Under the pieces are notes generated by a model, which saw nothing but the letters and a program-made list of their open reading frames with translations, had not been told where the DNA came from and did no database searches. Positions 9,617 to 19,632 of a DNA stretch of 64,000 nt are shown here, in pieces. Source of the DNA: Terrilactibacillus sp. S3-3 (lineage in GTDB: Bacteria > Bacillota > Bacilli > Bacillales > Sporolactobacillaceae); the NCBI GenBank assembly GCA_030437565.1, contig CP129291.1:186001-250000 (forward strand), read 5' to 3'. The position numbers were made by a program, and so were the translations under genes. Numbering within the stretch: position 1 is the first letter of the stretch; each line of letters starts with the position of its first letter.

Positions 9617-9702
9617 GCGGGTGTGGCGGAATTGGCAGACGCGCTAGATTCAGGTTCTAGTGTCCTTTACCGGACGTGGAGGTTCGAGTCCTCTCATCCG
9701 CA
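9617..9702 (+). tRNA. tRNA-Leu (CAG)
   Basis: Acceptor GCGGGTG/CATCCGC, anticodon CAG in the loop TTCAGGT of stem CTAGA/TCTAG, long variable arm. Confidence 0.95.
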
Positions 9703-9735
9703 TTATATTTTTTCTTCTTTTATTTTTCCTTCTTT

Positions 9736-9807
9736 GCGGAAGTAGTTCAGTGGTAGAACATCACCTTGCCATGGTGAGGGTCGCGGGTTCGAGTCCCGTC
9801 TTCCGCT
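9736..9807 (+). tRNA. tRNA-Gly (GCC)
   Basis: Acceptor GCGGAAG/CTTCCGC with T discriminator, anticodon GCC in CCTTGCCATGG. Confidence 0.95.
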
Positions 9808-9873
9808 TCTTTTTTTGGCGAACGTTTTGCCTTGAAATATGGCGGGCTTAATCGCTGTGTCCCGCCGGGTTGC

Positions 9874-9946
9874 GGGGCCTTAGCTCAGCTGGGAGAGCGC
9901 CTGCTTTGCACGCAGGAGGTCAGGGGTTCGATCCCCCTAGGCTCCA
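9874..9946 (+). tRNA. tRNA-Ala (TGC)
   Basis: Acceptor GGGGCCT/AGGCTCC, anticodon TGC in GCTTTGCACGC. Last of the cluster. Confidence 0.95.
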
Positions 9947-9967
9947 TTTATATAGTAGTTTATAAAG

Positions 9968-10002
9968 AAAGCTCCTGAACGGTTCCGTTTGGGAGCTTTT
10001 TC
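9968..10002 (+). terminator. terminator of the tRNA cluster
   Basis: Stem AAAGCTCC/GGGAGCTTT followed by T residues, 22 nt after tRNA-Ala. Confidence 0.85.
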
Positions 10003-10085
10003 GCTCTTCAGGTATGGGCATAGGGATTTTACGGCAATTTTGAATGCTGTTGTACAGTCAAAGGGCGATCTGTCACCTCCGCGGG

Positions 10086-10211
10086 GCCGCCCCATTTTGA
10101 GCCTGAAGTCGCCCTATTTTGGGGTGAAGTCGCTCCATTTGATCTGAAGTTGCCCCATTCTGAGCCGAAGTCACCCCATTTGAGTCTGAAGTCGCTCCAT
10201 TCTGAGCCGAA
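10086..10211. repeat. degenerate ~21-bp tandem repeat, six units
   Basis: Six consecutive units of 20-22 bp with the pattern GTCGCCCCATTTTGAGCCGAA, differing at a few positions each and filling exactly 126 bp between the tRNA terminator and rocF. Each plus-strand unit with a TGA blocks that frame; the reverse strand reads a Trp/Gly/Ser-rich heptad without a start or ribosome site, so I treat it as non-coding. Confidence 0.8.
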
Positions 10212-10537
10212 GGTAAACCAGAGGTCCGGCGGGTATTTGATTTGTCTTGAATCGACGGGTAAATCGCCGGCTTAAATCCATAAGTTCTAAACTAATGCCT
10301 TAAAGTCCGCCGAACGAAAATGACTCTCCTCTTGAATAACGGATGGTCTGATACGAATGGGACTGGTGAAATAAGAATATGATAAAAGTGAGGCCGTTCA
10401 TTAAAATGAAGCTTATGAATAAAATGACCGGTGCTCCGATTTGAGGATATTTTCTTATTTGACCGTCCTTTCTTGGCCGTCCTTTCTGGAACGTGAGTCT
10501 CTGAGTCCATATTTGCTACGCCCTTGAAGGGGGGAAG

Positions 10538-11434
10538 ATGAATCGTTCTCTTTCTGTGATTGGTGTACCGACAGCTTTAGGGCAAATGAAGAAAGGCGTG
10601 GATCTGGGACCAAGCGCGATCAGGCATGCCGGGCTTATAGAGCGTCTGGCTGCTCTCGGATGCGATGTGCATGATTGCGGCGATCTTGTCATTCACCATT
10701 CCGCACCGCATGGGCCGGAGGAAAATCCCAAGAATCTGCACGCCGTAGCGGAAGCCAGCGAGCGGTTGGCGGAAACGGTTGACCGCGAGATGAAAAAAGG
10801 GCGATTTCCGCTTGTTCTCGGCGGCGATCACAGTACGGCGATCGGGACGGTGGCCGGTGCTGCGGGGAATAGGGAACCTCTCGGAGTGATTTGGGTCGAT
10901 GCCCACGGCGATCTTAACACAACGGAAACATCGCCGAGCGGCAATATTCATGGCATGCCGCTCGCGTCCGGGCTTGGATTTGGAGAGAAACAGCTGGTGG
11001 AAATTGGCGGACTGAATCCGAAAATCGAACTGAGAATGTGGCAATCATTGGAGCACGTGATCTTGATGACGGAGAGAAACGGCTGATCAACCGGCTTCAA
11101 TTAAAAGTTTATACGATGCATGACATCGAAAGAATAGGGATCGCCGAAGTGACGAGCGGCGTTATTGATGGTTTAAAGGCAAGAACGAGCGGCATTCACC
11201 TCAGTCTGGATCTGGACAGTCTGGATCCTTTTGAGGCACCCGGCGTCGGGACGCCGGTCCGCGGCGGCCTGACGTTTCGTGAGCTGAGTTTTCTTATGGC
11301 GTCGCTTTTCGAAGCGGATGTCCTTGTCTCAGCGGAATTTGTGGAAGTCAACCCCCCTGCTCGATGATCGCAACCGTACGGCAAAAACGGCGGTTAAACT
11401 GGCGGAAGTACTGTTTGGCGGACGGATTTTGTGA
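10538..11434 (+). CDS. rocF: arginase (frameshifted)
   Basis: Manganese enzyme hydrolysing arginine to ornithine and urea, first step of arginine catabolism. Manganese motifs are all present: GGDHS near residue 95, DAHGD near 122 and SLDLDSLDP near 223. A start context AAGGGGGGAAG-ATG is strong. Breaks occur near 11030 (NPKIE | PENVAIIGARDL) and in the C-run near 11352 (EVNP | LLDDRNRTAK). Restored length is about 298 residues, as in Bacillus RocF. Position between the tRNA cluster and sigW is conserved in several Bacillales. Confidence 0.93.
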
Positions 11435-11450
11435 CTTTACGGCCAAAAAA

Positions 11451-11470
11451 GAGCACACGAAGCGGTGCTC
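11451..11470 (+). terminator. probable terminator of rocF
   Basis: Stem GAGCAC/GTGCTC just after the rocF stop, with only a weak T tract. Confidence 0.45.
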
Positions 11471-11554
11471 TCTGTTACTTTGTAAATGAGCAGGGGCCGG
11501 GCGAGGTATGGACATTCCGGCTTGCCAAGTTTTTTGTTTTTGTACCCCTCTATC

Positions 11555-11707
11555 TTATTTAATCAACTGTTCATATTTGTTCAGCAAACGATCAAGCCGG
11601 CAACTGACACGAATGACTGTCGGTGAAGATAATGGATGCCTGCCTGCGGTATAAACAAGCTGATGGCGGGCTTTCTCGATTTCTCTCCTGAGTTGATCCT
11701 TGTCCAT
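11555..11707 (-). CDS. Spo0E-like aspartyl-phosphate phosphatase
   Basis: Fifty-residue protein (MDKDQLRREIEKARHQL...RVSCRLDRLLNKYEQLIK). The two-helix layout with the Ser-x-x-x-Asp signature (SCRLD) near residue 37-41 is that of the Spo0E family, which dephosphorylates Spo0A-P and delays sporulation. GGAGGCGAG lies right before ATG 11707. Convergent to rocF and divergent from sigW. Confidence 0.8.
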   Translation of the reverse strand: MDKDQLRREIEKARHQLVYTAGRHPLSSPTVIRVSCRLDRLLNKYEQLIK

Positions 11708-11904
11708 TTTCTCGCCTCCAAGTTCATACGTTTTAGTCTAAAAGTACCCCCTTATTCATTCAACTAAACGAAAAATGTTCTGTGTATGCGACAAATTGGC
11801 GAATTTATTTTCATCTTTGGTTATGCCCGCCCGCTGCCTTTAAAAGATTCGAAAAATCTTTGCCAATCGCCACAAGCGGCCGGGAAAATTTGCTAAAATG
11901 ATTT

Positions 11905-11931
11905 TGAAACTTATTCACGCCGGTTTGCGTA
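11905..11931 (+). promoter_or_regulatory. SigW-type autoregulatory promoter
   Basis: TGAAAC at 11905 and CGTA at 11928, separated by 17 bp, match the ECF SigW consensus (TGAAAC-N16/17-CGTA). It lies about 30 bp before sigW, where SigW autoregulation is known in B. subtilis. Confidence 0.85.
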
Positions 11932-11960
11932 TACATAAATGCTACAAAAGAGAGGTAACG

Positions 11961-12530
11961 ATGGAACAGAGGGAGAAGCGACTTATAAAAAAAGTGAAAA
12001 AGGGCGACCACCACGCATTTTCCGAGTTGGTGGATCTGTACAAAAACAGCGTATACAGTATTTGCCTGCGTATGGTCGGCAATCGGCAGGAAGCAGAGGA
12101 CCTGTCGCAGGAAGTTTTTATCAGAGCATATCGCCACATTGATAAATATGATATTAACCGGAAATTCTCGACATGGATATTCCGAATTGCGACCAATCTG
12201 TCCATTGACTATTTGCGAAAAAAGAAACCGAGCGTCTATCTTGATGCGGATATGCCGGGCAGTGAGGGGTTTACGCTCAGTACGCAGCTTGCTTCCGATG
12301 AACCGCTGCCGGATGAACTGGTTATTCAAGAAGAAGAAGAGAGATGGCTGCAATCGGAAATTGGACAGCTTCCTGAAAAATACCGAACAGCGATCATTTT
12401 AAAATATATTGAAGATCTTAGTCTGAAGGAAATCAGTGCCATTTTGGATATACCTGTGGCGACGGTCAAAACAAGAATTCATCGCGGGCGGGAAGCTTTA
12501 AGACAGCGCCTGTGCCATCCTGAGAGGTGA
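11961..12530 (+). CDS. sigW: ECF RNA polymerase sigma factor SigW
   Basis: ECF sigma factor of the envelope-stress response. Region 2 holds the typical ECF string QEAEDLSQEVFIRAYRHI and FSTWIFRIATNLSIDYLR; region 4 holds LSLKEISAILDIPVATVKTR ending in HRGREALR. 189 residues from ATG 11961 (AGAGGT upstream), normal for SigW. rsiW starts 6 nt after the stop, the conserved sigma/anti-sigma pair. Own promoter visible upstream. Confidence 0.95.
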   Translation: MEQREKRLIKKVKKGDHHAFSELVDLYKNSVYSICLRMVGNRQEAEDLSQEVFIRAYRHIDKYDINRKFSTWIFRIATNLSIDYLRKKKPSVYLDADMPGSEGFTLSTQLASDEPLPDELVIQEEEERWLQSEIGQLPEKYRTAIILKYIEDLSLKEISAILDIPVATVKTRIHRGREALRQRLCHPER

Positions 12531-12536
12531 ACAGCC

Positions 12537-13139
12537 ATGGCTTGTACGGAAAAACAAATGGATTTAATGCATAAAGTGTTGGATAACGAGGCAGCGGAAG
12601 AAGAAAAGCAGGCGCTGTATGATCATTTGAGGACGTGCGAAAACTGCCGCCGCCAGTTTAATGAATTGAAAAAATCGGTGCAGCTGCTTCGCCGCCTTCC
12701 CCGCCATGAATTGCCGCTGGGGTTCACACAATCGGTGATGATGATGCAGCTGCCGCCGGAAAAAACTCATTCAATCAAACGATGGATGGGACACCATCCG
12801 CTGCTTGTTGCCGCCGCCATTTTTCTTGTTATGATGTCAGGCTACCTTTTTTCGGCGTGGAGCAATCCGGCTTTTCAAGCGACAGTTGACGGCCAAGGTC
12901 ATGTGACAACCCAAGGGCATACGGTCATCGTACCAAAGCATGAAGTGATAAAGGGTGACCTAATCGTGCAGAACGGAGCGGTAAAAATCGACGGCCGTGT
13001 AAAAGGAAATGTGGTGCTGATCAACAGCCAGTCACTGCAGGCATCAGCCGGCCACGTGACAGGAGACATCGAGCAGGTCAATCAAATTGTTTCTTGGATC
13101 TGGTACGAAATCAGACATTTTTTTTGTGAATATCTTTAG
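12537..13139 (+). CDS. rsiW: anti-sigma-W factor RsiW
   Basis: Membrane-anchored anti-sigma factor that holds SigW until cut by PrsW and RasP proteases. The cytoplasmic zinc anti-sigma motif HLRTCENC (H-x3-C-x2-C) lies near residue 30-37, a transmembrane segment at about 85-103 (PLLVAAAIFLVMMSGYLF), then an extracytoplasmic domain with repeated hydrophobic GDLIVQNGAVKIDGRVKGN-like rungs. 200 residues, matching B. subtilis RsiW (208). Uninterrupted. Confidence 0.95.
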   Translation: MACTEKQMDLMHKVLDNEAAEEEKQALYDHLRTCENCRRQFNELKKSVQLLRRLPRHELPLGFTQSVMMMQLPPEKTHSIKRWMGHHPLLVAAAIFLVMMSGYLFSAWSNPAFQATVDGQGHVTTQGHTVIVPKHEVIKGDLIVQNGAVKIDGRVKGNVVLINSQSLQASAGHVTGDIEQVNQIVSWIWYEIRHFFCEYL

Positions 13140-13514
13140 ATAATCACTTTATTATAACGGTTGACGCGCTATAATAGGGTTTGCCGATACGGCGGTGCCC
13201 ATAGAGAAGGCATAAATTTAACGTTTAAATGCGGATGCGGAAGAGCGGCCGGCGAATTCATTTCAGGCATCGTTTCTTTCGAAGGTCCGCTATTTTTGTA
13301 TTTACCGACTTGAATCGTCAAGGGCATACGAATGTATAATACAATTGATTGCACAGATATTTGTTCCATATATATCCTCTGCGGAGAGCTAAACCCTTTG
13401 TGATATAATGATATATGTGTGTGTTTTAGATAGGAATAGGGCATTCTATAAAAGAAACCGAACATCGGCGCATCATCTTTAGATGAGTAAGCGGCCGATT
13501 TGGAGGATGACACC
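13140..13514. other. rsiW-cdaA spacer with putative promoter
   Basis: A TATAAT at 13170 and another inside TGTGATATAATG near 13400 could serve as -10 elements for cdaA-cdaR-glmM-glmS. A minus-strand frame open across 13169-13513 has no ribosome site and no recognisable domain, so I do not call it a gene. Confidence 0.4.
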
Positions 13515-14333
13515 GTGTTTTCATGGGCTCATTTTAATATATTATTAAATTACCTAACGGATATTATAGATATATTATTAGTCACGTATGTTGTATACAA
13601 GGTTATTATGATTATCAGAGGAACCAAGGCGGTGCAGCTGGCGAAGGGCATTTTGGTGATTGTCGCCGTCTGGTTTTTGAGCAGTTTCTTCGGACTTCGG
13701 ACACTTGAATGGATCACGAACAAGGCAATTACATATGGGCTTTTGGCTGTTATTATTATCTTTCAGCCCGAGCTGCGCCGGGCGCTCGAACAGCTTGGCC
13801 GCGGCCGCTTTTTTTCGCGCGGCGTACTTGTTGAAGAACAGCACAAAGATGCGATTGAAGCCATTGTTAAAGCTTCTTCCTATATGGCCAAACGGCGGAT
13901 TGGCGCGCTGATGTCGATTGAACGCAATACGGGTTTGAATGACTATATTGAAACGGGGATTCCGCTGAACGCTCATTTAACTTCTCAGCTGCTGATCAAT
14001 GTGTTTATCCCAAATACTCCTCTTCATGACGGGGCAGTGATCATTCGCGGAAGTGAGGTGGTTGCAGCGGCGTGTTATTTACCGCTGTCCGAAAGCCCGT
14101 TCATCTCTAAAGAACTCGGCACCCGCCACCGGGCGGCGATGGGCGTCAGCGAAGTTACAGACAGTGTCACAGTTGTCGTTTCTGAGGAAACGGGCGGTAT
14201 CTCGGTGACGAAGAACGGTGAATTATTCCGCGATATTTCTGAAGAACGGCTGCGGGAACTGTTACAGAGCGAACTCTTAACCGACGCAAACAGCTCCTCG
14301 CTTTGGAATTGGAGAGGAAAGCACAATGGATAA
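13515..14333 (+). CDS. cdaA: diadenylate cyclase CdaA
   Basis: Membrane diadenylate cyclase (YbbP/DacA) making c-di-AMP from two ATP. Three N-terminal transmembrane helices (to about residue 90) precede the DAC domain, with the DGA motif PLHDGAVII and the RHR motif GTRHRAAMG. GTG 13515 is selected because GGAGG ends 8 nt upstream; the in-frame TTG at 13500 overlaps that site. About 272 residues, typical. Overlaps cdaR by 8 bp, indicating translational coupling. Confidence 0.95.
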   Translation: MFSWAHFNILLNYLTDIIDILLVTYVVYKVIMIIRGTKAVQLAKGILVIVAVWFLSSFFGLRTLEWITNKAITYGLLAVIIIFQPELRRALEQLGRGRFFSRGVLVEEQHKDAIEAIVKASSYMAKRRIGALMSIERNTGLNDYIETGIPLNAHLTSQLLINVFIPNTPLHDGAVIIRGSEVVAAACYLPLSESPFISKELGTRHRAAMGVSEVTDSVTVVVSEETGGISVTKNGELFRDISEERLRELLQSELLTDANSSSLWNWRGKHNG

Positions 14334-15654
14334 ATTATTAAAGAACAACTGGGTTGTCAAAATTCTTTCTTTTATTATCGCGTTGATGCTTTATGCCATG
14401 GTTTCGGCTAATGGACAACCCTCTTCCGGGGCATCCGATCTGCTCGGGAATGACGAGCAGCAAACAACCATTACCGAGAATCTTCAAATAAAATATAATC
14501 AGGATGACTATGTCGTCACCGGAGCGCCTCAGTCGTGAAAGTTCAGCTGCAGGGCCCAAGCGATGTGATTTTAAAAGCAAAACTTTTAGGGACCAGAAGC
14601 GCCTATATTGATTTAACGAAGAAAAAATCCGGCACATATAACGTGAAAGTGCAAACAAGCGGCTTTCCGGCAGGCTTGAGGGTTACCCCTAATCCGGATT
14701 CGGTCACTGTGACGCTGCAGCGCAAAGTGACGAAACAACTGCCGGTCAGCATCGATATTCTAAATAAAAATAATATCAGCTCGGGTTATGTCCTGAGCGA
14801 TCCAACGATTGAACCCAAAACAGTCAGCGTCACCGGCGGCCAGGACATGGTCGACTCCATTGCTTTTATCAAAGGAGTCGTCAATGTTCAAGGGGCGGAC
14901 AGCACAATTGATAAAATGGTGGCGCTGAACGCCTATGACAACAACGGCAACCAACTTAATGTCAATATCTCCCCATCCACGGTTCATGTGAATATACCTA
15001 TATTAAAAGTGGCGAAGCAGGTCTCGCTCAGTGCGACAAGCAGCAGCGGAACCCCTGCCGATGGCTATTCGGTCGGCTCCATTTCGGTTTCACCCAAAGA
15101 AGTCATGGTTTATGGCAAGAAAAAGCAGCGAACTGAATACCATCGATGAAATCGGACCGCTTTCTGTACCTGTTGACGGTCTCTCAGCAAGTAAGACTTT
15201 TAAAGTCAAAGTGCCTGTGCCAAGCGGTGCCGACAGAGTTTCACCGAAAACAGTCAGTGTGACGGTGAAAATTGTAAAAGGAAACCAGGGGCAGAGCGGT
15301 TCGGACACTAGCGATCAGAGCAAGAGTGATCAAACGACCTCCGGCCAAGCTTCCAATCAAGAGACACAAGGATCGACATCTTTTCAAAACATCCCCATTC
15401 ATATTCAGGGGCTCTCTTCCAATAAGCGAGCCGCCATTCAGCCCGGCAGTGTCTCTGTAAAGGTAGAAGGCAGTCAATCGGATTTAAACGGACTGAGTGC
15501 GTCGGATATTCAGGCTAGTGTAAATGTCGCCGGACTTTCGAATGGCACGCATCAAGTCAAGATTCAGCTCCGGCTGCCGCGAGGATTGACCGGAGAGGCA
15601 ACGCCAAAATCGGCAAAGGTGACGATTTCCGATAAGCAAAAGACGTCCACTTAG
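14326..15654 (+). CDS. cdaR: CdaA regulatory protein CdaR (frameshifted)
   Basis: Membrane-anchored YbbR-domain protein that modulates CdaA. One N-terminal helix (VVKILSFIIALMLYAMV) and then repeated YbbR domains in the extracytoplasmic part (each with motifs such as SVTVTLQRKVTKQLPV and PKTVSVTGG). Two breaks: a missing G near 14537 (GAPQS | VKVQL) and an A-run shift near 15122 (VYGK | SSELN). About 442 codons restored; B. subtilis CdaR is 483. A Ser/Gln/Thr-rich linker lies at about 15290-15380. Confidence 0.92.
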
Positions 15655-15724
15655 GTGATTCTTAAAGAAAAAGAAGAAGCCTGATGAAATACAGAAGAAA
15701 TGTAAGATGAAGGAGAGATAAAAT

Positions 15725-17091
15725 ATGGCACGATATTTTGGAACGGATGGGGTAAGAGGGATTGCAAATCAGGGATTGACTCCGGAATTGGCCTTCAAAT
15801 TGGGTCGTGCCGGCGGTTATGTTCTGACGAATGAGACGACGGAGCATCCAAGAGTATTGGTCGGGCGCGACACCCGCATTTCAGGTTATATGCTAGAAGG
15901 AGCGCTCGTTGCCGGCCTGCTTTCAATCGGGGTTGAAGTGATGAGACTGGGGGTTATTTCAACACCGGGCGTCGCTTATCTAACAAAAAAAGCAATGGAT
16001 GCGAGCGCCGGGATCATGATCTCCGCCTCCCATAATCTGTCGCCGATAACGGCATCAAATTTTTCGGAAGTGACGGATTTAAATTAAGTGACGATGAAGA
16101 GGCAAAAATCGAGGCTTTGCTGAATAAAGAAGTCGATGATCTGCCGCGGCCGATCGGCGGGGATCTCGGAATTGTCAGCGATTACTTTGAGGGAAGTCAG
16201 AAGTATTTGCAGTTCTTAAAACATACGATCCAGGAAGATGACTTTGCCGGATTGAGATTAGCGCTTGATTGTGCCCACGGTTCGACCAGCGCGCTCGCCC
16301 CTCATCTTTTTTTGCTGATCTGGAAGCAGATATTGTTACAATCGGAACGTCCCCGAATGGAAAAAATATTAATGACGGGGTCGGTTCCACCCATCCTGAA
16401 GCGCTTGTTGAATTGGTGCTGGAAAAGGATGTGGATGCCGGTTTAGCGTTTGACGGCGATGGCGACCGGCTGATTGCGGTCGATGAAAAAGGGAATATTG
16501 TGGACGGCGACCAAATCATGTACATCTGCGCAAAATTCTGAAGTCCCAGGGGTTATTAAATAAAAATACACTGGTGACAACCGTCATGAGTAATCTCGGC
16601 CTTTATAAAGCGCTGAAAGCGGAGCAAATTGAAACGAAGCAGACGAAGGTCGGCGACCGTTATGTCATGGAAGAAATGCGCGCGGGTGATTATTCGCTCG
16701 GCGGCGAGCAGTCCGGTCACATTATTTTTCTTGACCACACGACGACAGGCGACGGCATGCTTTCCGCGCTGCAGCTGGTCGGGATCATGAAAGCGACGGG
16801 CAAGAAACTGTCCGAACTGACGGAAGGAATGACAAAATACCCGCAGGTTCTCGTCAACGTCAAAGTGACAGACAAACACCATGTCAAAGAAAATGAAGCT
16901 GTCGCCAAAGTGATTGCAGAAGTGGAAGCGGAAATGGGCGGGAACGGCCGCGTCCTCGTCCGGCCTTCCGGGACGGAGCCGCTTGTCCGGATCATGGCTG
17001 AAGCACCGACTGAAGAAGACTGCGACCGTTATGTGATAAAATTGTGGCTGTCGTGGAAGCTGAATTAGGCTTGAAAAAAACAAACAGCTAA
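15725..17091 (+). CDS. glmM: phosphoglucosamine mutase (frameshifted)
   Basis: Converts glucosamine-6-phosphate to glucosamine-1-phosphate for UDP-GlcNAc. The catalytic phosphoserine loop SASHN, the magnesium loop AFDGDGDRL, the sugar-binding GGEQSGH and the phosphate-binding RPSGTEP are all present. Four single-site indels interrupt it, near 16036 (SHN | PVADNG), 16308 (T-run, HLF | ADLEAD), 16537 (AKF | LKSQG) and 17034 (YV | DKIVAV). Restored length about 450 residues, ending LKKTNS at 17091. As an essential gene in Bacillus, its four breaks point to sequencing error. RBS GAAGGAGAG precedes ATG 15725. Confidence 0.95.
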
Positions 17092-17261
17092 GCGAAACAG
17101 CGCATACAGTATAGTACGATGCATGCACGGGAGGGGCAGATCATCCTTGCCGTGCATCCATCTATATAGATACTACAGTTGACAACGGATGGACTTTTGA
17201 ATAGAATTTAGGAGTAATTTTAGTTTAGAAGCGAAAGGCAGGGCAGCAATAATTGAATAAC

Positions 17262-17466
17262 AAAGCGCCAGAACTATCCGACGACCGGAGATGAAAAAGG
17301 ATAGTTGACGAGGAAGAGGTTCATCGAATTTTTCGGCGGATGCCTCTCGGGAGTGCCACCCCCGTTAATCCATGCTTGAAAACAGGAAGGCGACTTTCTG
17401 GACAGAAGCTGGATCGTGGGCCAATTGAATACCTAAAAACAAGTGGGGTAAGATCTGCCCCTAGGT
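17262..17466 (+). ncRNA. glmS ribozyme/riboswitch
   Basis: The conserved core reads AGCGCCAGAACT, GTTGACGAGGA, TCATCGAATTTTTCGGCGG and ATGCCTC, as in the glucosamine-6-phosphate-activated self-cleaving ribozyme. Predicted cleavage lies between A17264 and G17265. It occupies the leader between glmM and glmS, its invariant place. A further hairpin (ACCTA-GGGG/CCCC-TAGGT, about 17430-17466) sits just before the glmS ribosome site. The 3' boundary is approximate. Confidence 0.95.
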
Positions 17467-17495
17467 GGTTTCTTGCCTCGCAAGGAGGAAATCAA

Positions 17496-19300
17496 ATGTG
17501 CGGAATCGTCGGATACATCGGAACGGAAGACACAAGCAGATTTTGCTGGATGGGCTAAGCAAACTTGAATACCGGGGCTATGACTCGGCGGGGATTGCGA
17601 TTCAGAATACGGACGGTGTCCATATTTTCAAACAGAAAGGCAGAATCGCGGCTCTAAGAGAAATCGTCGACCCTAATATCCATGCGACAATGGGTATCGG
17701 TCATACCCGCTGGGCGACGCACGGCGAACCAAGTACAAGAAATGCCCACCCGCACCAAAGTGCTTCGGGTCGATTCACGCTTGTTCATAATGGCGTCATC
17801 GAAAATTATGAACAGCTGAAGAAGAATTACCTTTCCGGTGCAGTGTTCAAGAGTGAAACCGACACGGAAGTACTGGCACAGCTCATTGAACATTTTGTAG
17901 GCGGCGGTTTGGAAGTTGAAGCCGCTTTGCGGCAAACATTGCGGCTTGTTCACGGCTCCTACGCAATCGCGCTGCTGGACAGCGAAGATAACGACACCAT
18001 TTATGTCGGCAAAAACAAAAGCCCGCTGCTCATCGCGTCGTCGGTGACGGTTTTAACGTCGTTGCCAGCGACGCAACGGCCATGATTCAGCTGACCAGAG
18101 AATATGTTGAATTAATGGATGAGGAAGTTGTTGTTCTCAAAAGAGACAGCTATACGATCATGGATTTGGACGGTAATGTCAAAACCCGCAAGTCTTACAC
18201 GGTGACGTTCGATGCCAGCGATACGGAAAAGGGCGCCTACCCGCATTACATGATCAAGGAAATCGATGAGCAGCCGGCGGTGCTGCGAAAACTGCTTACG
18301 GCTTACAGTGACGGCAAGGGCGGCATCGCGCTCGATCCGGCAATCCGCACAGCTGTTCAAGCGGCCGACCGCTTATATATCGTCGCCTGCGGCACGAGTT
18401 ATCACGCGGGTCTTGTCGGCAAGCAGCTGATTGAAAAAATAGCCGGCATTCCGACAGAAGTTCACATTTCGAGCGAGTTTTCCTATAATACGCCGCTCCT
18501 GTCGAAAAAGCCGCTGTTTATCTTTATCTCACAAAGCGGGGGAAACAGCCGACAGCCGGGCTGTTCTTGTCAAAATGAAAAAGATGAGTTACCCGACATT
18601 GACACTGACCAATGTCGCTGGCTCGACGCTGTACCGGGAAGCGGATTATAAGCTGCTGCTCCATGCCGGCCCTGAAATCGCCGTCGCTTCAACGAAAGCC
18701 TATACGGCGCAAATCGCCGTGCTGGCTTTCATCGCTATCGACGCGGCAGCGGCCAAGGGCATCAAGCTGGACTTTGATCCGGTCCACGAACTGAGCATCG
18801 TGGCTCAGGCGATGGAGAGAATGGTCGATCAGAAGGAACTGATGGAAACGGTCGCCCGCAACTACTTGTCGATCACCCGCAACGCCTTTTATATCGGCCG
18901 CGGCCTGGATTACTACGTCTGCCTGGAAGCCGCTTTGAAACTGAAAGAAGTGTCCTATATCCAGGCGGAAGGCTTCGCCGGCGGTGAGCTCAAACACGGG
19001 ACGATCGCCTTGATTGAGGACGGCACGCCGGTTCTCGCGTTTGCGACGCAGGCCCATGTCAACAGCAGTATTCGCAGCAATGTCCAGGAAGTGACGACAC
19101 GCGGTGCCCGCGCCTGCATCATCAGCATGGAAGGCACGAACCGTCCGGGTGATCAAATCGTCCTCCCGAAAGTGCACGAATACTTCACGCCGCTTGTCAG
19201 CGCCATTCCGCTGCAGCTGATCGCCTACTATGCGGCGCTGCAAAACGAATGCGACGTCGACAAGCCAAGAAACCTCGCCAAATCGGTGACGGTGGAATAA
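17496..19300 (+). CDS. glmS: glutamine-fructose-6-phosphate aminotransferase (frameshifted)
   Basis: Makes glucosamine-6-phosphate from fructose-6-phosphate and glutamine. The N-terminal nucleophile Cys follows the start (MCGIVGYIG); the amidotransferase domain carries [11 protein letters not shown] and VHNGVIENY; two SIS domains follow with [21 protein letters not shown] and the terminal KSVTVE. Breaks lie near 17537, 18030 and in the G-run near 18538. About 601 codons restored, the normal length. AAGGAGG ends 7 nt before ATG 17496. Controlled by the upstream ribozyme. Confidence 0.96.
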
Positions 19301-19371
19301 AGAAGACGGCGCTGTTTGACGAAAACTTTTTAAGCTGAGAAAAGATATTTTATAATAAAACTAAACACTCG

Positions 19372-19418
19372 AAGGCATCTAAGGAAATCCAATTCACTTT
19401 CCTTAGATGCCTTTTTAT
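19372..19418 (+). terminator. terminator of glmS; repeat copy 1
   Basis: Long stem AAGGCATCTAAGGAAA/TTTCCTTAGATGCCTT followed by TTTATT. Near-identical hairpins with shared flanks recur at 24350-24393 and about 34667-34752. Confidence 0.92.
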
Positions 19419-19632
19419 TTAGAATTGAAAGCGAAAAGTAAAATCACCCAAATATAGATTTTGTTATAAGATGATTTAAGTGCTATTAATCGAATAAATA
19501 ATTTTTAATTAGCCTAGCAAATTTATAGATTATTATATTCTATTCTGGCAGATTGATATTTTTTAGAAGATTTATCTGGCTTAAAGATACTATTTCTTAC
19601 ATACAGAATACTTAGAAATAACATCAAGTATT

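Noticed and set aside
10086-10211. CRISPR array
   Set aside because: Units are contiguous and degenerate without spacers, and no cas genes are present.
13169-13513. Reverse frame of 114 codons in the rsiW-cdaA spacer
   Set aside because: I considered a GerP-like germination protein, but the Gly/Asn/Asp-rich GerPA/PF pattern is not there and no ribosome site is visible.
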